This document shows, piece after piece, positions 45,950-56,739 of a stretch of DNA of 64,000 bases. The stretch is from Arthrinium phaeospermum. Its lineage: Eukaryota > Ascomycota > Sordariomycetes > Amphisphaeriales > Apiosporaceae. Numbering within the stretch: the first letter of the stretch is position 1; the number at the start of each line of letters is the position of its first letter. The stretch covers positions 434,001 to 498,000 of the forward strand of contig QYRS01000011.1 in NCBI GenBank assembly GCA_006503535.1. Direction: 5' to 3'. The position numbers were made by a program, and so were the translations under genes. The notes under the pieces are model-generated. The model saw only the letters and a program-made list of their open reading frames with translations, did no database searches and was not told where the DNA came from.

Positions 45950-47804
45950 ATGAAGTTCCCTCCTCCCGAGGTGATCGCCACCTGGCCGCTGCCCGACTAC
46001 GAGCATCCGCGGGGCCACGGTCCAGCCGGGGAGATTACGGTATACGTTCTCACCGCCATCGTGACGGTCATGATCGCGATTCGTATGTATACCCGCGTCC
46101 GCATCGCCAGGGGATTCGGGATGGACGATGGCTTCATCCTCGCAGCATACGTATGAGACACACCTTCCTGTTACCACTTTTCAATCACAGTCCCATGGAT
46201 CCATGCACTAACAGATGATCATAAAATCAGATATTCGCGACAGGCTTCACAGGCATCTCCATATTGGCCGAACAAACGGTCGGATGGGGGGTGCATATCT
46301 ACGACGTTGAACCGTCCAAGTTCAAGTACGGTCTGAAAATAGTGTACGTTCCCCCATCCCCTGTACCGTCGAAGCGGTACAAGTAGACATCAATGAATAA
46401 AGCACTAACAACTTTGGCCAAACCCTCAGCTTGATCGCGGTCAATCTTTTCAACTTTGCATCGGGGTTCACCAAGCTGTCTATTCTTGCCACTCTATGGA
46501 GACTGCTGGGCACCAGTCGGCCGAGGTTGAAGGTTTTTGTGGCCGTGTGCGGAGTTTTGATATCGCTGAACTCGGTCATCTTCTGTCTTGTGGTCGTGTT
46601 CCAATGCAGGTATGGAAGCCCGTCTTCGCCCCTTGCCCCCCTTTCTTTACTGAGAGACTCTATCTCTCCAATATCCTCTGCAGCGCCCTTCAAGTTTACT
46701 CATACAACTTCTATGCAGGCCCATTGCCAACTACTGGAACGTCATGGCCGAACCGCGGAACTGTCTGGACGAAGCCGCTCATCTCCTAGCCGCCGGGATA
46801 ATCAACACGTTCACCGACTTTGTCGTTGTTCTCCTGCCCATCATCACCGTCATGAAGCTACAGTTGACCACCCGCAACCGGCTTGTCGTCGTGGGCCTCT
46901 TCAGCCTGGGCTTCCTTGCGTGTGGCGTGGGCGTCTTCCGCACGTACATCACGTGGCACATGACTGTCGACTACGACCTGACATATCATGCCGGGTCCGT
47001 GTTCTGGAGCAGTGCCGTCGAGTTGAACACTGGTATTGTGAGTTCCCCTTTTACCATGCCAAGATGACGGCTTGCTAACGAGTAATTGGTGCTGTTTAGA
47101 TATGTGCCTCGGTACCTGCCACGAAACCGTTCTTCACAAGACACCTACCCCAGGCCTTGGGCCTGACTGCCCCTCCGACAACACAGTATCTTACGAGCTT
47201 TGGGCCCTGCAGCAACCCGAGGATGTCGGGCTTCACCCTCAGCAAACAACCAGACACGCGGGCCGCCACAGCAGCCCAAGCGAATGCCAGCGCCAATGCC
47301 ATTGGCTTGGCCAATAACAGCAGCAACATCCACTGCAGCAACAACTACAACAATACCAATACCAACAGCAATACCAACAACAGCAATCTCAATATCAACA
47401 CTGTCAGTACTGGTGAGACAGCTCACCACCGCGCAGAACAGTCGATCTCAACTCTCTGGCTGGACCTCGAACGACCCTCCAGCATCCCAGAAGGATACCC
47501 GCTGAGTCGGAAATCCTCAGAAACGCTGCCCACCGCATCCGGGCCCCACGACTCCGGCAGGTGGTCCTGGTCGAGGCTCTCGTCCCCCCGGGCTCCCCGG
47601 GCCGAGGAAGATTCCACAAAAAATGAGACCAAAGGCAAGGCCCCGCGGCTAACGTCCTGGCTCGGCGACGAGTCGAGCCCGAGCAGCCGGGACAGCGAAG
47701 ACCGCTACAGCAGCGATGTGGAGTCGGGGGACTTTCGCGTGGTCAAGGGCCTCGACAGGAGAGTGAAAAGCTTTGCTTCTTCTGACCGTGTCAGGATGGT
47801 GTAA
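45950..47804 (+). CDS. SAT4/rhodopsin-like integral membrane protein (second copy of family)
   Basis: Multi-pass fungal membrane protein, function unknown. Five exons (45950-46150, 46231-46343, 46430-46609, 46719-47037, 47100-47804) give 505 residues in frame. Segments include TVYVLTAIVTVMIAIRMYTR, MDDGFILAAYIFATGF, NFASGFTKLSILATLWRLL, VFVAVCGVLISLNSVIFCLV, DFVVVLLPIITVM and LVVVGLFSLGFLACGVGVF. The second-exon donor is best at 46344 (GTACGT), because only that keeps frame into LIAVNLFNF. The C-terminus is long, with an Asn/Thr/Ser-rich low-complexity part (about 47310-47400) of imperfect AAYACC repeats, then a Ser/Arg-rich tail. It belongs to the same family as 9643-10998, though not a recent copy. 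Confidence 0.85.
47310..47405 (+). repeat. Imperfect AACAAYACC-type low-complexity tract
   Basis: Codes for NNYNNTNTNSNTNNSNLNIN in the SAT4-type protein's tail. Likely variable in length. Confidence 0.7.
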
Positions 47805-48103
47805 TTAGCACATGGATATGATGAGTGACGGACTTTGATCAGTTCTGGATTTGGGGCTTGGGTTTTATGGCGTTTTCGCTTTTGCGAACAGGGATACTAG
47901 TTGATACCATGGGTGGGAGTTTCGTTTCTTGGCTGTCTACTCTCGTTCAAAACAAAACTTATTATATAGTGCCATTTTGCCCATAGAAGGCAATGGCCGT
48001 CTTGGCTCAACGCAAAGACCAGCCTGAGTGCGTTGTCAAAAAAATAACACTCGTTTTGACGCAAAACCCCAATCCATCTTTGAGGAGTCATGCTATGTAT
48101 GCA

Positions 48104-49940
48104 TCAGACCTTGGACGTCTCTCTGTCATCGGCTGATACCTCGATGGGCACCATCTCCAGCTGCTTGTCGACGTTGTTCTCCACTTTGTTCTGGACCGCC
48201 TTGCCCTCGAACATGAAGGAGAGCTCTTCCAGCGTCCTGCCATAGGTTTCGGGGAAGAACATGTCTGGGATAGGGGTGTGATCAGTATTGGCTTCAAAGG
48301 CGGCAACTTCGCTGTTTGACGTGTGCGGACCAGGCCTGCTGGGTATCACTTACAGACGGTCACAATCTCCACCAGGATCCAGACACAGTAGACGATGTAG
48401 TACTTCCACCCGATGCGGTCCAGCGCAATGGGGTTCACGTACGTGTTGAAGAAGACGGCGAAGCGGACCATCAGCTGCTCCACCGCAATTCCCTTAGCCC
48501 GCTGCTGGAAGGGGAAGATCTCAACGAGGTACGTGTAGGCCAGTGCGTTCCATCCCACGTTGTAGAATCTGATGGACGTGAGCCACGTGGGGTGATATTC
48601 CAGATGGGGGCAGACTTACGGCGAGTAAACGAATATGAATACTAGGACAGCAATCCCTGCCGACGCCGTGTTCTCCATGGCATATCGGGCGGATGCGATG
48701 GTCCAGACCGTGTACACGACGGCCGTCCCAATGGTGCACGTCAGGAACATGCGGCGTCTCTTGAAGCGCGGCGCGACCAGGGCAATGGGCACCTAACGCA
48801 TGCTGGTGTTAGTAAGACACGACAGACAGGCTAACGAGCTCGACCTCCATACCGCATTAATGAACCCCCAGCAAGTGTTCCCGAGGATCACCTTCTGCAC
48901 CGTCCGGTTGTCCGTGATCCCCACCAGGTTCAGGATCTTCTTCATGTAGAACGACAGGAGCCCGTTGCCGCTCCACTGCGTGAAGAAGCCCATGACGGAG
49001 GCCAAGAAGAACCGGCGGCGCATGGGCGCGTCGCGCAGGACGTCGGCCCAGACGAAGCTCTTGGCCATATCCTGTTCCTGCGCGAGCGTGCTCTGAATCT
49101 GCGCAAACTCGAGGCGCACGAACTCGTCGCCGTGCGCGCCCTCGGCGTGGTACTCGCGCAGCACCGCGAGCGCCTCGTCGGCGCGGTCGCGCGACAGCAG
49201 CCAGCGGGGGCTCTCGGGGCACCACGGCATGAAGCCGATCTGGCAGAGGCTGGGCACGAGCTGCAGCAGGCTGGGCAGGCGCCAGGCCCAGGTCGAGGCC
49301 ATCTGGAAGGTGCCGTAGGTGACGCCGGCGGCGACGATGGCGCCGACGAACCACGAGGCGTTGAAGAGCGAGGTGAGGACGGCGCGCTCGCGGGCGTAGG
49401 CCAGCTCCGCGATGAGCGCCGACGCGTTGACAATGGCGAACGGGATCCCGAAGCCCAGCACGAACCGCGACGCGATGAACATGTCGGTGTTGCGCGCGCC
49501 CGCCTGCAGGCCCGCGCCCAGGCACATTACTACCGAGGCGGCCAGTATGCTGCGCCGGCGGCCGAGGTGCTACGATACCGTGGGGACGAAGGGGATTGCC
49601 AGGAGGGCGCCGAGGGAGTAGATGGCTGACAAGAGGCCCAGGCGGCTTTCGGTGGGGTTGTCAAAGTCTGCGATTGTCAGTGTGTGAGTGTTTTCTTTTT
49701 CCAAGCCCAGGGACAGAGACGTGTGGTTAACGTACAGTCTACCCATGATTGCACGGCTTGGAGCGAGTTCATCATGGACGAGTCGAAACCGGATGTCCAC
49801 TCCACCCCTAACCCACACGGTACGAGGATGAGGTACAGGAACCTCAGGTTCGGTTTCTGGTACCATTTCTTGGTATCGGTTTCAGCGATCCTGGACAGCC
49901 GAGGATCGCCAAACTCCTCTTTGCTGCCGATGATGGCCAT
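48104..49940 (-). CDS. MFS sugar transporter with in-frame TAG (codon 101)
   Basis: Proton-linked sugar porter of the hexose/lactose-permease type, expected in the plasma membrane. Exons 49736-49940, 48853-49667, 48620-48792, 48354-48568 and 48104-48264 total 523 codons in frame. Features: LYLILVPCGLGVEWTSGFDSS (TM1), GRRRS of the TM2-3 loop, FGIPFAIVNASALIAEL, PESPRWLLSRDRADEAL (the PESPR motif), QWSGNGLLSFYMK, YLVEIFPFQQRAKG and PETYGRTLEEL (sugar-porter C-terminal motif). The codon before HLGRRR, at 49570-49572, is TAG in the minus strand, an in-frame stop at codon 101, in the TM2-3 loop before the GRR motif. All else is intact. A CAG-to-TAG change is the simplest cause. Pseudogene or polymorphic stop. 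Confidence 0.8.
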
Positions 49941-50634
49941 GTCGAGGTAACTGATGCGATAGACCTGTGAGACGTCGATCCACCTCTCAAGGGGTTAGGA
50001 TTAAACGAGACTTGACCACAAGAAAGCATGCACTCACCTTCAGCTGTCCTCGATTTTATATCTTTTCAGATCGCCTATAAATCAGCCCCTGATCAGCGCA
50101 CAATGTCAGCTCACCATCGCCAAGGCGCTTCCCCGCCCAACGCCCAGGGCTCATTGGTGGGCATATGCAGCGGCTAGGCGAGACAGGCTTGGAATCATCA
50201 GCTTGACGGGGAAATATGGGCCAATTCGGGGCCTTCGGGGGATAGACCCCCGCTTCCCCCAGACATTCCTGCATGGGATATCTGGGGTGACCAGCATACA
50301 AGCAAATATGAGGGTCTCGATGCTTCGGAATGAGACCCACTCTCAACCCGATCATGATATACTCTACGCGAGAAAGAGACATTACAAGGGCTAGTGGACC
50401 TTTCGATTTCGATCTTTCGGGATGCCTTCCTTCTGTTTATGTACAAGCTCATGTATGCATAACACGCTCACTAATGTATTATTGTTCTTCTACATGGCTG
50501 ACAATTCTACTAGGAATCGAATACGATCATGATTGCTCAACTGTATGGTCGTGGCAAAGCAATATGTAGTCGGACTACCCGTCACAGCCTCTTGGGCTTT
50601 CACCCCTCAATCGTGATCTTGTATTCCATCCTGG
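49941..50634. other. Intergenic, 0.7 kb
   Basis: Upstream of the transporter and downstream of the methyltransferase (both minus). No gene. Confidence 0.5.
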
Positions 50635-51712
50635 CTATTCTGCCCTGGTAAACAGTAGTAGCGTTGTTGCATAACCAACTTTGATAGTCAGGCTCCCGAA
50701 ATCCGTATTTTTGGACCCCATGGTTTGAGAAACCGCCTTCATCGTCTGCACTACGCAGTCGCCATCAGTTCCCGTCAGCTCGGGATGGTCCTCGCGCCAC
50801 CGCGTGACCATGCTCGACTTCCCCAGGCTACTGGCCAGGTCCGCTAGTGTGGTGGAAGAAGAGCCTCCGAAGAAGTCGTCTTGGCCAGGTTCAAGTTTCC
50901 CATCCCTGTTCCACTCGCGCCGCACCGACAGGGGCTCCGGGAACGCTGCGGTGGGAGGCTCGGTCGACCATGGCATGCGGAGATTCGCGTACATGGTCCG
51001 AGAGACTTTATTGGCGGGGAGCTCGTACGGGCCCAGGATGTCGTCCTCGAGGTGGCTCAGGGCTTGTTGAATCTGGCTGGCGTTGGGCGTGGAGGGATCT
51101 GGAGGGGGCCACACCTGTCAGCTCCCCGCGCGAGGATGCATGCATGTAATATTTATGAGTCATGGGGGGGCTTACGGCAGTAGAGTGAGGATTTTGTCCA
51201 AATTGCAACAGTACCTCCCGGCTTGACTATAAGAGCTGCTTGGCGCCAGAAGCGATCTATGTCGAACCAATGGGCCAGGATTGAGAGGTCAGTGGCCTCG
51301 GTCAAAAAGGGGAGGAGGATCGGGAGAAAGGAGACTGCGTCAACGTACAGCCATGGCTGCGGTAAGCAAGTCCACTGAATATGGTTTCAAGTAAACCGAC
51401 TCATCGAGGCTCTCGGCCGCGAGGACCTCATACTGAATCAAGATTTGTCTTTTGATTCGCCGCCGAGTTCGATCGCTTTGGCGATCATCTCACGTCCGGG
51501 ATCGCATCCAGTAGCACGGGCGAAGTAGCCTGCGAGCCGACGGGTCGCGGATCCTGTTCCGCAGCCGACGTCAAACACGGTGCCGAGGTCACCCCCGTGT
51601 GAGGTGTGGTATGCGAGGACCTCATTGTAGATGTCGAGCTCGTATTCACCGCGATGGGCTGCATAGGAAGCGGCCTGCCGGGGGTATAGTTGCGGAAGGT
51701 AGGGTCAGCCAT
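50635..51712 (-). CDS. SAM-dependent methyltransferase (trans-aconitate-type) with two -1 shifts
   Basis: Small-molecule methyltransferase of the class I fold, close in pattern to fungal trans-aconitate methyltransferase-like proteins. Exons 51349-51712, 51176-51296 and 50635-51098. Motif I is VFDVGCGTGSATRRLAGYF. DLLTAAMA and AHWFDIDRFWRQAALIVKPGG follow as motifs III/IV, and IWTKSSLYC joins HPSTPNASQ across the last intron (acceptor CTCCAG). Exon 1 changes frame twice: near 51672-51685 (YTPG, then QAASYAAHRGEYELD) and near 51440-51449 (GGESKDKS, then IQYEVLAAESLDES). Each fits one missing base, and with both the gene is exactly 317 codons. Such an exact return suggests consensus error or very young mutations. 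Confidence 0.72.
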
Positions 51713-52625
51713 CATGCAATCTGTCGATTTTCTGCTCAGGGGCTCGACTCGAATGTTGTTGTGTGGATGGTTGGAAATGTGCGGAGAAGGTCAATTAATA
51801 GCCTTGGAGGAATCTTGCAAAGATGTGCCGCCCTTTCAACCATTCGCAATCTTTGCAATCCCTTACATCGATCGGTTTGTTAGGCAAGCCCACCGGCGAA
51901 AGGTGCACGCAATTCAATGATCAGCCTAGATTTGCTTGGGCAATTGATTGGCCAGTCTCTTACCTGGCTACCACTACGAAGACTTCCTTATATCACATCC
52001 TAGCTATGCTATGTTTGCAGCTCGTGACCTGCAGATTGTTCTATACCTTTTCCTTCTTATCACGCCTCCAGGATACCTGTACCGCAACCATGTCAGACAG
52101 CAGCACCATTTTGCACGAGTGCATAGTAGTGTGAGAGTTTCTGGGCTTTCCTGGCATCCAAAAGTACCTGCTTTCTGGAGCCCAAGTATACTTTGGTCGG
52201 GCAAACGTAAAAGAAGCAATCCATGTTCTTCTGCAGGTGCCATGGACAAGAGCATCTCCCCTGGTCGTATCCATAAAGACCCCCGGACTGTCCGATAACT
52301 ATATGACAAACGAGTGTATCGGGCTGAAGTTGCTGCCTTCGGTCGTTGAGAGAACAAAGCGTAACCTTGATAGGTCATGACAGCCTTCGCTGCATTTTAA
52401 TGGCAAACGGCACCCTGCTATACCTCCTAGGCCGCATAGATTGGATTACGTCCAAGGAATCGTTCACGTTATAGCGAGGAGCTTTCAAGAATTTTGGTAA
52501 GAGGCTGTATTATTCTATTCAGTATGATAGCTCAGGCTCTTCTGGGGGAATCGTTGTTCTCGTTATAACCACGTCGTTGTTCCTCTCAAGGGACGTCAGA
52601 CCAACTGTGGTCTCGGTCGCGCCGA
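51713..52625. other. Intergenic, 0.9 kb
   Basis: No supported gene. The AT-rich part at about 52380-52580 is the 3' flank of the glycine-zipper gene. Confidence 0.5.
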
Positions 52626-53300
52626 TCAGTAGTGGTGTCGGTGACGACTGGGCGACCGCGAGTGACTGTGGTGGCTGTGGTGCCGATGGTGACTGTGGCT
52701 GTGGCTGTGGTGGTGATGATGATGACCGGAGTCCCGGGACCGGGACCGGGATCGAGAGTGAGAGGATGTGTATTGGCGCCGTCTCCTCTCCTCCTCCTCC
52801 TGCTGCTGCCTCCGTTGCTCCTCCTCCTTGCGGTCGTCCCGCCAGTCGGAAATCTTGTCTTGGCCCTTGTGCCCCATGAACGCCCCGATGAGCGCGCCGG
52901 CCACCGCCATGGTCTTGCTGCCGCCCAGCGAGTTGCCGCCAAAGGCGCCGGCAGCACCGCCGGCCAGGGCGCCCGTCAGCCCTCGCTCCCCTTCTTCCGG
53001 GCCTCCTAGGCCGCGCTGGCCGGGACCACCACCACCGCTGGGTTGGCTCTGGCCGCCGTACTGGCTTTGGCCGTTGTACGAGCCATCGTCCTGGCTGGCG
53101 GCGAAGGTGTTCTGGGGGACGGGCGTGCTGTAATAAGACGAGGCCTCCCCTTGTCCGCCTGAAGACCCTCCGTACTGTTGGGGCGGATAGCCACCTTGTT
53201 GGTAACCACCTTGTTGGTAACCACCTTGTTGGTAGCCACCCTGTTGGTAGCCACCCTGCTGGTAGCCGCCTTGGTCGTAGTTGTTGTTGTAGTAACTCAT
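52626..53300 (-). CDS. Glycine-zipper protein with GGYQQ repeats and His/Ser/Arg tail
   Basis: Single-exon, 224 residues. The N-terminus is MSYYNNNYDQ followed by six GGYQQ/GGYPP units, then a Gly/Ser/Gln-rich part. The middle is a glycine zipper (LTGALAGGAAGAFGGNSLGG, VAGALIGAFMGHKGQDKI) of the type that inserts into or lies on membranes. A charged stretch DWRDDRKEEEQRR leads to a tail of SRSRSRSRDSGHHHHHHSHS type. Proteins of this layout are widespread in ascomycetes, with no proven role. The prion-like N-terminus suggests condensate behaviour (inference). Confidence 0.85.
   Translation of the reverse strand: MSYYNNNYDQGGYQQGGYQQGGYQQGGYQQGGYQQGGYPPQQYGGSSGGQGEASSYYSTPVPQNTFAASQDDGSYNGQSQYGGQSQPSGGGGPGQRGLGGPEEGERGLTGALAGGAAGAFGGNSLGGSKTMAVAGALIGAFMGHKGQDKISDWRDDRKEEEQRRQQQEEEERRRRQYTSSHSRSRSRSRDSGHHHHHHSHSHSHHRHHSHHSHSRSPSRHRHHY
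53188..53272 (-). repeat. 15-nt tandem repeat (GGYQQ)
   Basis: At least five nearly perfect 15-nt units (TACCAACAAGGTGGT-like), coding for GGYQQ. Likely unstable in length. Confidence 0.85.
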
Positions 53301-54096
53301 TGTGGTTGCTCGGACTGTGATATGAAATTGCTTATGTAGCGCTAGCGGGCATGGACTAGACTACGCACCTTCGCAGGGGGGAAGGCCGGCCTAATATACC
53401 AAAGCGCTGACACCATCGATCTCGGCATGTGCCTTGCCATGTGTTGACGTGGTGCTCGGGTGCGGTCTTGGCGCCAAGTCTTTGGGGGCTGTGATGCTAC
53501 AGAATCTACAGACATTTCGAGGCCGGACTGCCGGCGTCTTACGTATGCTGCGCGAGGATTCATCATCCGCCGGCTGTTGGGTGCCGTGAAAGGAGGGTCC
53601 AGTGAGCCGAACAGCCGGGTTGGCCCTGCTGACGGCTTCGTCGGCTCTGATTGGCCACACGGCCCAGCCCGTCCAAAATGTGCTTCGGGCTGCCCGGTTT
53701 TTAACGTGTATGACCTTGGTTCCAGAAAAAACATAACGGCCCCGGTTTAACTAGTGCATTTATGATATACTCTGCCTGCCTAGTCTATTGCAAGTTGTAG
53801 AAATATTTCGTCTTCTCCCCAATAATGGCATTTTGTAATTGCCACAGGTGTTGGCCTCCCACAGCCCCCAACCGTGCCCCCCCTTTTCCACTCTAATCTG
53901 CATGTTCGACCTGATATGCAAGGCCTGTCGATCTTGAAGGCGGGGGCACTCCCCACCGGCAGTGTCTGAGTGTTGGTCAGAGTACCAAATAGTGCCGCCA
54001 ATAGTGCCTGATGACGGCCTGACTGAACTCGTGGCTTGCAGGCTGTGACTACTTAGGCTCCCGCTGCTTCTGCCCGCTGATTTATCCCCGCGATTG
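53301..54096. other. Intergenic, 0.8 kb
   Basis: No gene was recognised. It separates the glycine-zipper gene and the 2EXR pseudogene. Confidence 0.5.
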
Positions 54097-55158
54097 CTAC
54101 CCCTGCGCCTCTGTCCCATCACCCGGCAGTCCACACATCTGGTTGCAGTGGCGGAACATGATGGCAGGTTCGAAGCGCGGCATCGACGCCAGCTGCCTCT
54201 GTACCCAGGCGTTTTCTCTGTTCAGCTGACGAGCTTTCAGGTCGACTGCGTTTGGCGGGACCCCCGGTGGTCTCTGGTTCAGAGGCCGATTCTGATTCAG
54301 CCAGACTTGGTCAAGTGACGGGCAACCGAATCTGCCACGAACAGTCCGGGGCCTCATCCATGACTTTTCCGCCTCTGCACGCCACTGCTCCACGCTTGCG
54401 AGGTATACTTCGGGCTCATCTACCGCACAGGCAAAGAAACGGTCGACTGCTGGCTCTTCCAGAAGTGGCCTGCAGGAAGACGACTTCCACGCTGCTCTGA
54501 ACTTGCGGATGGTGTTCGTGTCTCGCGGGTCAACCAGCTGGATGGGCTCCTCCCCCAACATTCCAAAGACCCCGGTCTGCGCGGCCTCCCAGTCTGACAT
54601 ATGGATTTCCACCCGCGATAACACGACGTGTCAAGGAAATGAAAGGCGAAGGATACACCAGCTGTTGCACCTAGCAGCCCTCTCGAATTCATGATCGCCG
54701 AAATCGTGCAAGAGCTCGGCACTTATGGACGCTGCGGAGGCCTGCTGCGCAAACCACTGAAAAGCCTAGAGCAGGTCGGGTTCTCCATACCGGTGGCCGC
54801 ATGTTCCATACTGTCCATGCCAATTCAGGTGCACGCTGTCGATGTCACGGCGCATCCACATCTGGTCGTTGCGGTACGAGGCTAGCCAGCCCGGATGGGA
54901 AACGCCGGCCAGGAAGGAAGCACTTTTGAATACGACCTCGCGGGACTCCCGACAAACCTGTGAAACTACGGGGAAGCGGTTGCTGCGGAGCGTTGTTGGC
55001 TCGAGTGTAGCGTCTGCCGGGATGGTGCTGGTAGAATGACACTCGGATAGTGGCACGTCAATCTCGACTGTCCGACGACCAGGGAGACATAGTGACCATA
55101 TTTCCAGCCGTATCGCGGTTGGAAGGTCTGGGAACTGGCTAAAGGTGCTTGTATGCAT
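54097..55158 (-). pseudogene. 2EXR-domain gene with two in-frame stops
   Basis: One frame of 354 codons from ATG 55156-55158. The start FSQFPDLPTAIRLEIWSLCLPGRR matches the 2EXR domain (PF20150), and CRESREVVFKSASF is a conserved later motif. Two stops interrupt it: TAG at 54766-54768 (before AFQWFAQQASAASI) and TGA at 54631-54633 (before HVVLSRVEIHMSDWEA). The frame is otherwise continuous to LPGDGTEAQG, with no indel. Both could come from single C-to-T changes (CAG to TAG, CGA to TGA). Large fungal family with no known function. Confidence 0.75.
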
Positions 55159-55590
55159 AATTTCTGTTTTTAGCTGAAGACTTGAGCCGAGCCCCTAAGT
55201 TATGTGTATTACATTTACAAGATAGTGGCAACTTGTTACAGTCGGGCACTTGTAGAGGGGCGAAGAAGGGGATGAGAAGTGGGGAAGTGTGTCCAGAGCT
55301 GTCAGCGTTGATTACTTAATACCCATCGGAGGTCAACGCGAGTTACCTGTCGATGGTGATAGTTGGAAGACGCAAAACAGATCGACAAGTCCAGCCGCTG
55401 ACGCTTCGTCCCGGGTTGAACAACACCAAACTACCCTCTATAGACGGCATATCGATATTTAGATGATCATCGAACCGTTTTGCCCGACTCCCAGAACGTC
55501 CTTCTACCATCTTGCCCAAGATGGGTGCTAGTATGCCCATCAAGTACCAGTAACCAGGACCCGTGCTGACTGACATCCCCCTCCGCCCAG
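55159..55590. other. Intergenic, 0.43 kb
   Basis: Between the 2EXR pseudogene and the Cys-rich remnant. The expected first exon of the latter was not found here. Confidence 0.45.
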
Positions 55591-56204
55591 CCCCGCTTGT
55601 CCAGACGACGCTCGTCCCCTTCCCCGACCTCCCGCCCTGCGCTCAGCGCTGCGGCACCCTCTACGACGCCAATGGCAGTTGCGTGCCGCCCGCCGTCCCC
55701 GCCGTCGATGATGGTGGCGCCACTTACCGCGCCTGCTTCTGCGTCTACCCGGCTCTGCAACCTTGGCACGGCGGCGTGCCGGACGGGCTGCCCTTGCCGT
55801 GCGCCGTCGCGTGCCGTGATGACCCCGCTGGTCTGGCGGTGCTGCGCGATTGGTATGCGCGGTTCTGCGCGGAGACTGTATCGGCTGCGCCGGTTGTCAC
55901 ACGGACGTGGTCGGAGAGTTGTGTTGGAGCTGGCACTCCAGGTCCCGCTGCGAATAGTGTCGATAGAGACGATGGTTCTGTAGCAAGTAGTGCGGCTACT
56001 ATTGCTGCAGCCATGGTATCATCTAATGAAACCGCCAGTTGGGTTGCAATTTCGGCGGAGGGCTTGAATTCTACACCATCGATTACGTTTCATCTGAGTG
56101 ATGCTGTATTGGTCAGTCTGAGAAACGGTCTTATCTCTTGTATCCCCGTGAGCGCAGGGGAGGCTATTATGGGACAGGGAGACACTCAAAAGCACGGTAA
56201 ATAG
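55591..56204 (+). pseudogene. Cys-rich extracellular-domain gene lacking its 5' exon
   Basis: An open frame follows a plausible acceptor (CTCCGCCCAG, ending 55590). It has TTLVPFPDLPPCAQRCGTLY, GSCVPPA, CFCVYPAL, CAVACRDDPAGLAVL and WYARFC, the layout of fungal surface proteins with a secreted Cys-rich domain. There is no ATG before residue ~150. A possible upstream exon (ATGCCCATCAA before GTACCA) does not fit the frame, and no signal peptide was seen. The end, SAATIAAAMVSSNE, lacks the usual following membrane segment. Probably a remnant; a missed 5' exon is possible. Confidence 0.5.
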
Positions 56205-56382
56205 CAAATAACACCCGTGTATGTTCTAGATTTTTGATGAAACTTGTAACCGTGAAACAATGCTTGGTAAATAGCCACCGAAACTCCTACTATCCAAAAC
56301 CCAAGTATGCAATATCCCCCTTTCCCCAACGCAATCGATCGTGCGCATGCGCGGGGCTCAGCCCAGGTCCGCTCCGCTCAGC

Positions 56383-56739
56383 TCAAGGCCGGCAGTCGAC
56401 AGTCACCTGGCGCCCGTACCAGTCGAACAGGCAGAACGCGCCCCGCAGGCCGTCGTTGCACGACTCGGGCGTGGTGGAGCTGTAACCGGCGAAGCGGACG
56501 TCCTTGCCGTCGACGGAGACGCTGCACGTCTGGCCGCAGGACACTTTGAAGTTGAGCTGGGGCTTGCTGCTGTCCGGGTCGGGCTTGGTGACGGCGCAGC
56601 CGCCGCTCTGCTTGGCCGCGGCGCTGTTGCAGACGCAGTCGGCCTCGTAGGGGCCCGAGCCCTGCCTGGGCGATTGGGGGAGCGCCGAGGCGCCGAGGGC
56701 CAGGGCGGCGAGGGTGACGGTGAAGGGGAGGAGTTGCAT
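56383..56739 (-). CDS. Small secreted cysteine-rich protein (118 aa)
   Basis: ATG 56737-56739, no intron. Signal peptide MQLLPFTVTLAALALGASA, then a probable propeptide (LPQSPRQG). The mature part has eight Cys (ADCVCNS, GGCAV, SCGQTCSV, ESCND, AFCLFD, VDCRP), suggesting four disulphides. The end WYGRQVTVDCRP is the kind seen in small secreted fungal proteins. I cannot name a family. Candidate effector or antimicrobial-type protein by form only. Confidence 0.75.
   Translation of the reverse strand: MQLLPFTVTLAALALGASALPQSPRQGSGPYEADCVCNSAAAKQSGGCAVTKPDPDSSKPQLNFKVSCGQTCSVSVDGKDVRFAGYSSTTPESCNDGLRGAFCLFDWYGRQVTVDCRP

Noticed and set aside
51099..51175. Third frameshift in the methyltransferase at the last intron
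   Set aside because: Using the acceptor CTCCAG at 51099 gives SSLYC joined to HPSTPNASQ in frame, so no shift is needed.
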